Positions 40,001 to 51,100 of a stretch of DNA of 64,000 nucleotides are shown here, piece after piece. Both the position numbers and the translations under genes were made by a program. The DNA comes from Motacilla alba alba. Its lineage: Eukaryota; Chordata; Aves; Passeriformes; Motacillidae. Location of the stretch: NCBI RefSeq assembly GCF_015832195.1, contig NC_052021.1:2170001-2234000 (forward strand), in the 5' to 3' direction. The notes beneath the pieces are model-generated. The model made no database searches and was not told the origin of the DNA. It saw nothing but the letters and a program-made list of their open reading frames with translations. The number at the start of each line of letters is the position of its first letter. Position 1 is the stretch's first letter.

Positions 40001-42110
40001 CAACACTGATCCTACTTGGGGGATTAATGAAGTAATTGAAAGTAGGCTGGTGTAATTCCAGTGGGACACCTGTTAGACCACTGATACCAAGATTTACCTG
40101 AAAATCTTATTAGGCGGCTGCTGAGTGTCAGCAAGTGGCAACTGCTTGTAAGTTTACTGGGGATAGAATATAGAGGCTTAAAGCAGCTGTGGAACAGCTC
40201 TTCCTGCTGTGAGGCTGTTTAATAGCTGCGGTTGGTTTATTAATTGGTGCTGTTTGTCTCTGCTGTGAGCAGCAGCATCTTCCTCAGCTCTGGAGCCTCT
40301 CCACTAGAGGGAGAGAGGCTGTTCTGGCAGGCAGTGCTCCTGCTGCAGCCTTGTCTAGGGGAATAACTTGAGTACGAGTGCCTGGGAGTCCTTGCTGCTG
40401 TCCTGCTCAGGAAGTTTGTCTCCAGCTGGTTGTGTGTGCTTCCCTCTCGAGACAGGCGTGATCTCCACGATCAGAGACGAAGCTTTGCAGTCAAAGCTTC
40501 TTCTGCTTGGTTCTTTTCCCAAAGCCTGTCCTGTTTGGTTCTTTTCCTTGTGACCCCTCATCTCCTCACAGCGTGTCTACAGACAGCTGCAGGCAGGTAT
40601 GAGCTGGCAGAAACAATGATGTTGTTGTGTGACTAGTGCCTGACTCCTCTGCCATGTGCAGAGCTCAAGCCTCTGCTTTGTCCTTGTGGAGTGTGTTGTT
40701 GGGGTGTTCAGGGTAGCACACAGGCCTGCCTGCTGCAGACCACGCGTTCCTCTGCTTTCAGAGGCTCCAGCAGGAGAATGAATCTCTCGCCCTGTGTTTT
40801 GTTACAGTGTGTGCAGTTTGTGGAACAGTATGAACCCGTGGTTGTGCAACTCTTGGCAGAGGTGATGGATCCCACTTTTGTTTGCACTGTGAGTATTGCG
40901 TTTGGTTTTATTGAGGGCAGGCTCTGATACAGTCCTGCCTACTGTCCTGGGTGCCTTTCAGTGCCTAGCATGCAGAAACTCTGCTGGAATGAAAATCAGC
41001 ACACTGAATGCCTGGAGCAAGCCCCTTGTGCAAGGCCTGGGGCTTCCTGAATGGACAGCTGTGTGACTGCCAGGGCAGCAGGAGAGACTGCCAGGGGTTA
41101 TCCACTGCTGAGGTTCAGTGACAGGGTGTGATGTGCCCTGAATGTGGCGGGAGGTAAAGTGACATTTCTTGAGAAAAGCCCCTCTCTAGAAGATCTGTTT
41201 TTCAGAACTTGATACGAAGGAGTTCCAGTCACTTAACTCTGCCCTGGGTCAGGTTACGTGGCTGCTGGTTCAGCTGCAGGTGTGACCTCAGTGAGAGCTC
41301 CTGCAGCTGCCTCAGTGCAGCTTCCACGCTCCCTCAGGTGGAAGCTCAGACATAAGGCTGGACTTGAGATCTCTTGGTGCAGTTAGGAAGGTGCTGACTG
41401 TGCTGCTGCTCTTTTCCCAGAAACTCGGAGTGTGTGAGTCAGCTAAAGAGCCTCTCCTGGGGAATGATGCCTGTGTCTGGGGTCCAGGCTACTGGTGTAA
41501 GAACATGGACACTGCTGCTCAGTGCAATGTACGTAACGCAGCCTTCTGCCTCCAGTTTCCTTCTGATCTTTGACAGCTCCTTCTGGGCCATTTTTGGCTT
41601 CTGCTGCACTTCGAAGTGAATGAACTCCAGTTCAAAATAAGCAAAATGATATTAGTTTGATTAAAAGGCGTTTCATAGCTGTTAACTTTCTCAAAGCTGA
41701 CTTTCCTCTCCTTTTTGTGTCCCACACCTGTCTGCCAGTATTTCAGAATCTATAGTAAGGTGCAGTGTCAGCTTTATATTTAGTCAGTGTTCCTGCAGCC
41801 AACAGACCATGTCACAATCTCTCGGCAGCCTCTAAAAATTGGCTTCCAGTATTGCTTTTTCTGCCAGGCCTTAATGGCTAAGGGTCATCAGCCTTCTTTC
41901 CTAAAGCTCCTGGCTGGTGAGGCTCAGGATGTTATTTATTCTAGTCCTCTTTGAAATCACTTACTTGAAGAAAAACAGATTTGCTCCCAAGATCTTGGCT
42001 CAGGATAAGGTGTTGAGCTGCTTGTTTGCAAACTGGCTTTTTTCCACTAATATCAGCTATTTCTTCCCCTTTAGGCTGTTGATCACTGCAAACGTCATGT
42101 GTGGAACTAG
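21798..42110 (+). CDS. PSAP: PSAP, prosaposin precursor (15 coding exons)
   Basis: Lysosomal and secreted precursor of saposins A-D, which present sphingolipids to hydrolases. Exons: 21798-21852, 30963-31096, 32107-32181, 32827-32952, 33201-33395, 34087-34230, 34754-34810, 35885-35893, 37491-37604, 38382-38477, 38672-38858, 39009-39169, 40808-40888, 41421-41528, 42075-42110. The sum is 1578 nt, 525 residues with the microexon (human about 524-527). Order: signal peptide (about 1-18), N-terminal saposin-A-type domain (about 24-60), saposin A (66-144), B (198-278), C (312-389), D (407-484), C-terminal saposin-A-type domain (485-525). Each saposin has six cysteines. N-glycan sequons are N85, N218, N332 and N427; the second saposin A site of human is absent. 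The linker [13 protein letters not shown] precedes saposin B. The start has an ideal context (ACGATGG). Introns 2-14 hold no other gene. Confidence 0.97.
22886..22982 (-). mobile_element. CR1 LINE 3'-end fragment
   Basis: Plus-strand text TCATAAAATCGTAGGATGG, GGGTTGGAAGGGACC, TCATCTAGTTCCAGCC is the reverse complement of a CR1 3' end, cut after about 97 bases. In PSAP intron 1. Confidence 0.85.
24238..24595 (-). mobile_element. ERV LTR fragment, 3'-truncated
   Basis: Read on the minus strand it starts TGTGATATTTTATG and continues with a segment rich in GAAGCTGAAGGGCC and TAAACAATTTGTTATCTGC. It reaches an AATAAA signal (plus-strand TTTATT at 24278-24283) and stops without the terminal CA end. 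The text resembles a common songbird LTR family from memory; the 3' tip is lost. A CR1 fragment abuts it. Confidence 0.6.
24600..24990 (+). mobile_element. CR1 LINE 3'-region fragment
   Basis: Plus-oriented CR1: CCAGTTCTGGGCC, GGAAGGACACTGAGGTGCTGG, GAGAAGTTCCTTCTCAGGA, GGAATGGGCTGCCCAGGCAG, CTGGAGGTGTTCAGG and near the end GACTCGATGATCCTTCGAGG, which is the typical last part of CR1. The final short terminal repeats are lost. Confidence 0.88.
25129..25136 (+). promoter_or_regulatory. TATA-like box upstream of a GC-rich patch in PSAP intron 1
   Basis: TATAAATA followed 30-200 bases later by a GC-rich, CpG-containing patch. It could mark an alternative promoter of PSAP, but no exon with a good donor is evident. 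It could equally be chance. Confidence 0.2.
35885..35893 (+). other. PSAP: PSAP 9-nt alternative microexon (exon 8)
   Basis: AAGGATCAG lies between a CAACAG acceptor and a GTAGGT donor and encodes Lys-Asp-Gln inside saposin B, between the fourth cysteine and the last helix. Human PSAP has a 9-nt exon at the same place that encodes Gln-Asp-Gln and is skipped or included. Flanking exons meet in frame with or without it (phase 0 on both sides). Confidence 0.88.
39661..39735 (-). mobile_element. CR1 LINE 3'-end fragment in PSAP intron 12
   Basis: CAGAATCCTGGGATGG, GGTTTGGGTTGGAAGGGACC and TTCCAACCCCCCTGC on the plus strand are the reverse complement of a CR1 3' end, about 75 bases long. Confidence 0.85.
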
Positions 42111-44410
42111 AAGAAGAATTTCCAGTTCTGAAAGTTTGCCATGGCTCTTAGGAAATGTGGGCCGAGGTTGGCGGAGAGCTGTATCTCACCTGTCCCTCCT
42201 CTCTGCCTCATTAACAATTTGACCTTCAAGTTCCTTTGTTGTAACTCTTCTGTAGCAGTGCTGCTGTTGAAGGATCAGATTTTCATTGTCGACTTAACAA
42301 AGATACTTCTGATTGTACAGTTTAACCCATTATGCTCCTAAAAATAGTCAGTGTGTTGTAGATTTTTTTTTTTTTTTAATTGGTAGGCTGAAGTGTTTAT
42401 GTGCTGGGAGGAATGACAGAGATGGTGAAACGAGACAAGGCTCTTACCTTTTAATTTCAAAAAAAAAAAAAAGAGCAAGATAGCAACTAAACTTCCAAAT
42501 GTCTTTCTGTAGGCAGCATTGGGACGATTTTACATGCTTTGCATTTTTAACATCTGGCTGGAATGTTTTATTTTCTGTGTATGGGAACTCTAAGAGATAA
42601 CATTGAATCTGGGAATCCTTTTGGCTGGAATTTTCAAAGCTCTGCAGATGCAGAGGAGTGGGCTTTGTGTGCCCAGCTAACTTTCAAAGTCACTGGTAAT
42701 TAAAAAGATGCATTTGATTGATCAGCCTTTTGCATTTGAGTGACCACGCTTGTGGCTCCTGGTGTTATTATAGCTAAGGAAAACCCTCCCTCAGCCTTTG
42801 ATCACATCCTTCTGATTTCCTCTGACTGCTCAGTCCCAGCATGGGTGTTCTGCTGCCAAGCCCAGTCCCGTGGGATGTCAGTTTCCTGAAGCATGCTGGT
42901 GTACCTGAGGAATGACTCCCTTTTTCCTTATCCTAGTTGCTCAATTCTGCTTGGTCTTGCAGCTTCCCACAAGCAGCCAGCTGGGTGATGAGGAGGTAGC
43001 ATGAGCTGTCACTGGAAGATGGAGGAGGATCAAGTCAGCAGGAGCTGGGAATATGTCAAAGGGGGTTCAGCACTGAGGGTGGAATTTGTGGAAAAACGGG
43101 TTTTATTGTAACCTGTTTGTTCCCTGATCTGCTTTTTCTCTCACAGCGTATTTCAGTCATCTAAAGCTTGAGAGGTGCTGTGAGGCCTGGGGGCACCTCC
43201 CACTGCTGCCCACCCACTCACTGACGCCCTTCTGAGTAGCTGGAGGTAGGAATTGTTATCCAGAGTTCCCATTTCTGGTGGGAAGTGCAGCGAGCAGAGA
43301 TGGCAGGTGGTAGGAGCACTAGAGCGGCTATTTAAAGCTCTGCTGGCACACTTGAGAGCCTGCTTTTCACACCTCTCTGAAATTCCACTTAAATGGCCTA
43401 AAATCCCCCAAAAAAGCCTTCAAGGCAGGCTTGCTACCCCGGGAACATGGCAGGCCTTGATGTGCAGGGTCCTTGGGGGTGAGAATCTTGCTTGTGTTGC
43501 TTGGGACGGGGCTTGCATTGGGTGTGCACCTCTGATCAGGTTAATCCCCAAAGCAGGGGCACTGAAGTAGCTCTGAGGAGACCTTTGGGAAGGTGCAGCT
43601 GGGCAGATGTGGAGCTTTGAAAATTCCAGTCCTGTTCAGAAGGATGCTGGTAACTCCTGCTGTTCCTGTGGTGTGGGGGCCATGCAGGAGCTCCAGTAAC
43701 AATGCTGCAGCAGCAAGCAGAATATTTTTCATTGGAAAACCACTGGACTGCGGGTTTTTAGTTGATCTGTGTGCATACTAAAAGCCTGGGCAGGGCTGGC
43801 AGATGGCAACAGAGGTTGTTCTCCCCTGTTTTCTGAATGCTGAAGCACTCGTGACTTTAACCAAGAGGAAGAAAAATGAAATTTTCCCCTAAAGACGTGA
43901 AATACCTGCAGCTTTCTGTCTTGGCAGGCTTGTTCTGGTGGTGTATCCCAGCTGGGGCAGATGGAGCAGATAGGAGATGGGCTCCGTCCCTTGGGCAGTG
44001 CTGCCCTGGAGGGACGGGTTGTGTGACACCACGGCACGGAGCGTGGCATTTGGTGTTTTGAACTGGATGGTGTGGATCTTTCTTGGGGGGAGGGGGGGCT
44101 GCATTGACAGCTTGGCAGGTTGGCGGGAAGGTTTTATTTCCCTGGGGCTTTTAGTAGGATTCATGCTGGGCAAGCTGAGCCAGGGGAAGTGCTGTGCTGC
44201 TGCTGGGAGTCCCTTTAGTTTTCTCCCTTCCTGTGGACCGTGGCACCCGACCTGCTTGAGTCATGCTGGGGGGACACTGTGCAGTTGCTTTCTAAAGAAC
44301 ATTGTCTTGATTTTTTTCCTTTTTTCTTTTGGTTTTGTTTTTTTTTTTTTTTTTTTGGTTTTTTTGCACAAAAGCTTCCTTAATGAACAATAAAAACTTC
44401 TGTAAACCCA
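42111..44410 (+). other. PSAP: PSAP 3' UTR with poly(A) signal
   Basis: The first canonical AATAAA after the PSAP stop lies at 44389-44394 and is followed by a GT-rich segment, giving a 3' UTR of about 2.3 kb. An ATTAAA near 42698 could give a shorter form. A long T-run at 44337-44356 precedes the signal. No open frame of interest. Confidence 0.65.
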
Positions 44411-45102
44411 TAAGTTGGCGTGTTTCATTTTTCTCCGTGGCGGAGGTTCTTGTTGAGGTTCCCTTGGCCAGGAGAAGGCACATCCCAAGGTGTCACTGGG
44501 AACCTGGGACTGAATGGATTCATGTTCCCATGACGCTGCGAGTCCCATCAAGCCTTTGTTCTGCTGAGCAGGGTTGCAGGTGGAAGAGGCTTGCCCGGGA
44601 TTGCTGCCTCTCTTCCCTGGACAAACACAACGCCTGGTGTGAGGCAAGAGCCGCGTGTTGCAATCGCTGCCTTGCGCAGGCCAGAGGGACTTCTTGATAC
44701 CGGCCTTCCCTGCTGACTCGCACCTAATGTGGCTTCCCCTGTGTCCTCATTCCCTGCTTGATCCCAAATAAAATGTAAAAATGTCACTCAAAGGCAGAGA
44801 ACGTGGCGCTGTCACGTGGCCCCGGGGCGGCTCTCCCAGTGCGTGCCCACCCTCTGCAGCCAGGTGAGCGCTGAGCAGCAGCTCCTGGGCTGCTTCTGAC
44901 CTCCTGGGAGTACCTGCCTGGCTCTGGTCCCTCCCTCCCTCCCTCCCTGGTGATGATTTTATAATCAACGCATAAAGTGAGGGGTGTGGTAATTGCCCTG
45001 CGTAGGTGTGGATTCTCACTGCTTCTCCCAGCCCATCCAAGATTCCTCAGTCTGGGAGCAGCATAGGAGAGGAACCAGCCACTGAGGACTCTTAGGAACG
45101 GC
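44411..45102 (+). promoter_or_regulatory. Spacer and putative promoter of the prosaposin-like gene
   Basis: Only about 0.7 kb separates the PSAP poly(A) signal from the next start codon. The segment has a CACGTG E-box (44811-44820), a CCCT run (44932-44948) and a TATA-like TTATAAT at 44959-44965, which would put the start of transcription near 44990. There is no CpG island here, unlike PSAP, which suggests more restricted expression. An AATAAA at 44767-44772 might serve as a second PSAP poly(A) site. Confidence 0.45.
44811..44820 (+). promoter_or_regulatory. CLEAR-like E-box (TFEB/TFE3 type)
   Basis: GTCACGTGGC differs from the CLEAR consensus GTCACGTGAC at one base. It lies about 283-292 bp before the ATG of the prosaposin-like gene. 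CLEAR elements control lysosomal genes through TFEB; binding here is an inference from sequence. Confidence 0.45.
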
Positions 45103-48100
45103 ATGGAGAGCAAATGGAGTGGCTTGGTGCTGATCATTTCTGTGTGCCTGGGCTCCTACCAAGGTAAGGCCAGGCCTGGAGGTAGGTAGGATGTGGACAG
45201 CCCAGAAAACCCTGCTGAATCCCAAAACTGTTCCCACCTTTGGTGTCTAAGCTCCATAATGTGCTTCCTCTGGTGTTGGAGTTGGGCAGAGGAGAGCTGG
45301 GGAGGGTGGCACCACTGTGCTTCCCACCTGGAGGTGAGAGTTGGTACTTTTGCCTTTAGAGGTGATCTCAGGGCAAAAGGGCTTTGTTGCCTCCCTCCTG
45401 TGGGATTCAGGCACGGCTGGTGGTGTGCTGGGGCGTGGAAGGAGGGAAGCTGTGATAGAGTGGGGGGCTGCTGTCTCTACTGCGCTTGGTTTTGGGGTCT
45501 GGCTGCCGCTGTGTGAGCTGGGGGAAGCCACTTGGTTGTCACAGCAGAGTGACCATGAAGCTGCCCTTTTCCTCAGGGTCCTCGTAGGAGATGCAGGAGG
45601 CAGGAAGTTGGCTCTGCTGTGGCTTGCTGAGCCCTGGGAAGGGTGATGGGGTGATGTTCTCTACTCACCTCAGGAGCCCTCCCAGCGCCGGCACTTGGGT
45701 GTCTGTGGGCGAATCCTCCTGCAGGCGAGCCTCTGTCCCTCAGTCATCCATCCCTGCCCATCCCCAGGAGCCAAGCTGGGGAAGGCCTGCTTCCACCCCC
45801 TGCTCCTTGCTTGGGGGCAGATCGCTGCTTCCTGGGGAAATCTCCCCCGGAATAAGACGAGCTCTGCTGTGGCAAGCAAGCCCCCCATGTTTCAGAGCGA
45901 AGGGCCCCCCGTGCACCCCAATCAACCCCCGCTGTGCCCTGCCCAGGTTTTGTGGGTGCACACGCATGACCCGGGCTGGGGAGGGGGAACGTGTCCGGGT
46001 GTTCCAGCCGGCAACAGGCAGAGCAGGAAAGTTCACCTGCGCTCGGCACGTCCGGGCCCCGCGGTGCCGCCATCCCCGGGAGCCGGCGGGGCTCGGCCGC
46101 ACGGCACGGGGGAGCTGCGGCACCGGGGACCCCGCGAGCCTCGGCGAGAAGGCTTTGGGAGCTGGCAAAAGCGTATTTATGGTTCTTGCCGTAACAGGGG
46201 CGTGCGCCGGGCCGGGAATTGGGGCGCTGGGGCCCACGCTGCCACCCCCGGGCTTTACGTCACAACCGGCTCGCCAGGCTCTGCCGGCTCGGCCGGGGCG
46301 CTCCGGGGCTCCCTGGAATGCCGGCACGGCCCTGCCAGAGCTGGAGCTCGCTGCTGGATCCCCCCCTGAGCAAAGCCCACCCCATCCCCCGGGCCTGGCA
46401 GACAGCAATAGGGCAGTTGTGGCTGGCCCGGAACCGCAGCGGCACGGGAGCATCCCTGCCTTGCTCCTTTGCCAAAAATAGCATCATTTAATAACCCTGC
46501 TGCCTGCGCGCCTGGCAGCACGAGGTGGCTCCAGCTTTGAGACGTGTAGGACAGCTCACGGGACACCAGTTGCCCCAGTTGCTTGCCCCGTGGCAGTGCT
46601 TTCCACCTGGGGAAGCTCCCCCTGCTCTCAGCTGCTGGGTGTTATGATTAGTCCTAATTACTTTCTGGCCCAGAACTTGCTGCCTGACTTTCAGATTGAG
46701 CAGGGTGAGGAGTAAGTGCTGAGCTGAGGATCTCTGCGAGCCAGGAAAGTGCGGGACCAAACCAGTGGTGTCTTTTAGGTCCTCCCGACCCTACCACGGG
46801 GTCCGGGCTCCAGCACAGCTCCGTGAGAGATGCTGCGGGACCAGCTCAGAAAAAAAGCTGTGGGGTTGTTGTCTCCCGCCTCCTTGGTTTTGGTGCTGCC
46901 CCTTAATGCCTCCGCTGACTTGCCATTCCTGTTTGCCCTGATGCTGGGGCCAGGGTTGAAAAACATAAATATATCCCTCTCAGCTGATGCGGCGAGCGCG
47001 GCATGGCGCAGCTGGGAAGGTGTGTGGGAAGCCTGGGAAACCGGGGGGACTCGCCCTGCCCCGGGGCCCGCCTGCCCCAGCGCTGCTGGCGGCCCGATGG
47101 GGAAATCGGGGCTGAAACAGCACCCGCCACCCGCCAGCGCTGCTGGGGGCAGGCGGGAATGGTGTGGGGCGCTGGGGACCCCTCTCCCCACAACCCCCAG
47201 CCCCCGGGACTTTCCAGAGTGGCCCTGGGCACCCCACGCTGCAGTTTCATGGGTGAGCTGGAGGCCTTGCCGAAATCCAGCATGCAGGGAAAGCGGCTTT
47301 CGGGGAGAAACCCGATAAGGGCAGCGTCGGGTGGAAGGAACAGTTTCTGCCTCTGGCCGTATTCCTGCCCTGCAAAATCATAGGCAGGGCTGGGGGATAA
47401 AAGCTGGATGCGAACGCTTGTGCTTTGCTTGGAAACGCCTCTTGCTTGAAGCTGCTCGGCAGGGTCTGTCTGTCCCTTTGCTCGGGTGCTGCCCCCAAAT
47501 TCCCGGAGCAGCTCCCGGCCAAGGGCTTGGCTTGTGCCTTCTCGCCGCCTCCTCCGCAGCCGCATCCTGGGTGGGCACAGGCGCAAACAAGCCCTCGCCC
47601 CATCCAGAAGGAGTCCTGACACACCAAAGTGACAATTAAAGCGCCGCTCTTGCGCCACGCCGCCGCTGCCGTGCCGGGGATTTACAGCCGGGAGAAAACG
47701 CTGTCGTGGGGAGGAAATACAACCAAAAGAACCCCACCAAAAAGTGGGGTTGCTCAATCGTTGCCGGGAGCCGTGGCGTGATGATCTGGCTGCCGTGCGG
47801 GGCTGAGCGCCGGCGCCCCGGCTTTGCCCGTTTTGCAAGATTTATTGCTGCTTTTACAAGCAGCCGCCTCCGCAGCGTGTAAGAGGGTGCTGAGAGGCTG
47901 AGGATGAGCCCCAAATTCCCTTTGCTTCTGACCCTGTGACAGACATCCCATTGGAAAAGCTGGCAGCCTGGCACAATCGACCTTAAAAAAATCATATATT
48001 AATGAAACACCCTCTCCCCCCTCCACGACTTTGGGATTGAGGTGGAATGACAGCAGGAGGGTGAGGAGCATCACTCGCTTGGTGTCTTGGGGTGCCTTGA

Positions 48101-51100
48101 GGGCTGACAGTGTCCTCTCCCCTCCCACAGCCGGGGCCAGCCCCCTCCACGAGTGTGGCGAGCGGCCGGAGGACTGGTGCCGCGACGCGGCGACCGCGGC
48201 CAAGTGCGGGGCGCTGGAGCTCTGCCGGCTCACGGCGTGGGACCGGGCGCTGGGGGTAACCGAGCGGGGAGCAGGGAATGCGGGGGGCTGCGGGGGAGGT
48301 GCCCATCCGCCCCAAACACGGAGATGGCAGGAGAATCCCCGCCCGCCCACCCCACATCCCGCACCCGCGTCTGCAGAGCGAATGGCAAAGTCGATGGGTG
48401 CCCCGGGGTGTCCACGTGGGGTGGTTTTGGGGTGGAGGGTTGGGGTCTGGGGAGGGTCTGGGTGCCGTGGCAGCATCCCCACGTGTTCCCTGTCTCTCAG
48501 CAGAAGGGGATCCCCTGTCACCTGTGCCAGGTGGCAGTCTCTGTGGTGGGCAAGATCCTGCAGGACAACCGCACCGAGGTGGGTCTCAGTGGGAAGGGGA
48601 GTGAGGCTGGTGCTCCTCCCCACCAACCCCACTGAGGCCCACCGACCTCTCTCTCTGTCACCCAGGAGAAGCTGAGGCTCTTCTTGGATAAGAGATGCCA
48701 GTACCTGCCCTTCCAGGACTGGTCTGTCAAGTGCAAGAGGATGGTGGACACCGGCATCCTCGTCCTTGTCCAGCTGGGCAAGCAAGTGCTGGTAACGCAG
48801 GCGAAGCCCCTGGGTTTGGGTTTTCCCACAGTTTGGGGCGTCCTGGGGGCTTGCAGAGCAAAGGATGCTCCTGGAGCCTGGGGCAAACCGTGTCCATGAA
48901 GGACAAGATGGAGAGGGAAATGACCCGGGGTGGGGGTGGGTGGGGGGCTGGGTGTGATGGAGGAGCTGCAGCCTCAACCCCCACCCCACCCCTCTGCTCC
49001 CCCAGTCGGAACCGAAGGTGGTGTGTGGGACCATCAGGCTGTGCCAGCCCCGGGGCAGACCCACGGGGACCTTGAAGTATCAGCAGCCACCGCCAGCTGC
49101 CACAGGCCCCACCCAGGACTTTGCCGACCTCATTGCCCCCTTCATGGCCAACGTGCCCCTCCTGCTCCATCCCCAGGATCTGCCGCACGGCGAGGCCCAG
49201 GTACCGTGGCACGGGCAAGGATGGTGCTGGTCGTGGAACCATGGAACGGTTTGGGTGGGAAGGGACCTTGCAGATCACCTCGTTCCAAACCCCTGCCACG
49301 GACAGGGAACGTGTCCAGGTCGCTCCAAGCCCCATCCGAGCTGGCCTTGGACGCTTCCAGGAATGGTGCAGCCACAGCTTCTCTGGGCAATCTGTGCCAG
49401 CATCCTAATGCTGCTCAGGGGTGAGAATACCCTTAAAAGTGTCACCTACTCAACAACAATTAGAGAAAGCCCCTGAAATTTCTGCCGAGCTGAAATGACT
49501 TCTGCTGGCAGTGTTGCCATTTGGGGGGAATATTTCAGGATGCAGGAGGGAAATGAGAGATGCTGGTTAGAGTGCTGCCCCAAACTGCAGCCAGTGTTTA
49601 AATCCCAGCCCTGCACGTGCAGGCGGGGGGTGGGGGGACTGGGTTTATTTCGTGGGTACCAACGTGTCCCTGCCCTTGTTATCCTGCAGGAGGTGGAGGA
49701 GGTGTGCGGGGACTGCCTGCAGCTGGTGGCGGCCGTGCAGCAGGCGCTGGGGACCAACACTGCCTTCACCTGGGCGCTGGTGGGCCACGCCAAGCGGGTC
49801 TGCGACACCCTGACGCCCGACCTGGCCCAGCGGGTGAGGGGCCAGCAGCGAATCGCACAAGGGTTTGGGCTGGGAGGAGCCTTAAGGACAACCTCACTCC
49901 GCCATGGGCAGGGACCCTTCCCACTATCCCACTGCTCCAAGCCCTGTCCGATCTGCCCTTGGACGCTTCCAGGGATGGGCTGCCTCCTCCTCCTCCTCGA
50001 CGGCAGCATCTCCTGCAGATGCCTGCCCGGGGAGGTGCGGGCAGGGTCGGGCCCTGACGCTGTGCCTCCCTCCTGCAGTGCAAGCGCTCCCTGGCCGAGT
50101 ACACGGACACGGCTGCCCAGCTGCTGCGCTACCTGGTAAGAGGCTGAGGGCTCCCCGGGGGTGCCGGGGGTCTCTGGGTGCCAGCTGGGGGGCCCTGAGG
50201 GGCACAGCCAAGGGGCCCCATCAGCAAATGCTCCCTTTGTTTTTGTTAAACTCGCTGCCTAACATTCCTGCAAAATACTAATTAGTTTTTTCCCTCCTCT
50301 CTGCCTTGCAACTGCTGCAATTATATTTTGTTTTCATTTTTGTCTTGCCATTTTCTGGCCCCTCCACCGGTAGCAGGCTGAGGTAAGTGAGATCCATGCC
50401 CTGATGTGCTGAAATTCCCCTCCCTGGGGCCAAAGCCCACCTGATTTGGGATGTCTCTCTCCCCAGGACCCAACGGAGCTGTGTGGCCAGCTGGGACTCT
50501 GTGCCTCCAACTCGGCACTGCCCCTCCACACGCTGCTCACAGAGAGGGTGATGCAGGTCCTGAGCATGCTGGGGGTAAGTGGGGACCCCCTCAGTTCTGC
50601 TGTGCTCCTTAAAATCCAAACACTGTAAAGGGGGAGCCTCATTTTGTGTTTTGTTTCCTCAAGCACCTCCACTTATCCCAGGTGGGGAATGCCTTACGTG
50701 GGGGATGATGGTGGAACGGGATGAGGGTGGCTCTGGGGGGGCTCGGCATGCATCCCACCCCCTCGTCCCGACAGGACAGGGTGGGGAGCACTCCGCTGTG
50801 TGACGTGTGCCAGTTCACCGTGAAGACAGTCGAGAGCCTCCTGGAGAACAACGTGACAGAGGTGAGCCCCGCCGCTGCGGCCTGGCACTGGGGGCGGGCA
50901 CAGGGGGCCGAGGGGCAGCAAGGAGCCGCGGTTTCCCTGGTCTGCCTTGTGCCGGCAGGAGCAGCTGGTGAATGACATCGAGAAGGTGTGTTACATGCTG
51001 CCCCACAGCGTCATCGGGCAGTGCAAGGACTTCGTCAACTCCTACGGCAAGGCCGTGGTGATCATGCTGCTGGAGGCCACCGACCCCGCGGCCGTCTGCG

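Noticed and set aside
45591..49064. Open frames of 230-436 codons in and around intron 1-4 of the prosaposin-like gene
   Set aside because: They run across verified exons in other frames or on the opposite strand and show no domain; GC-rich shadow frames.
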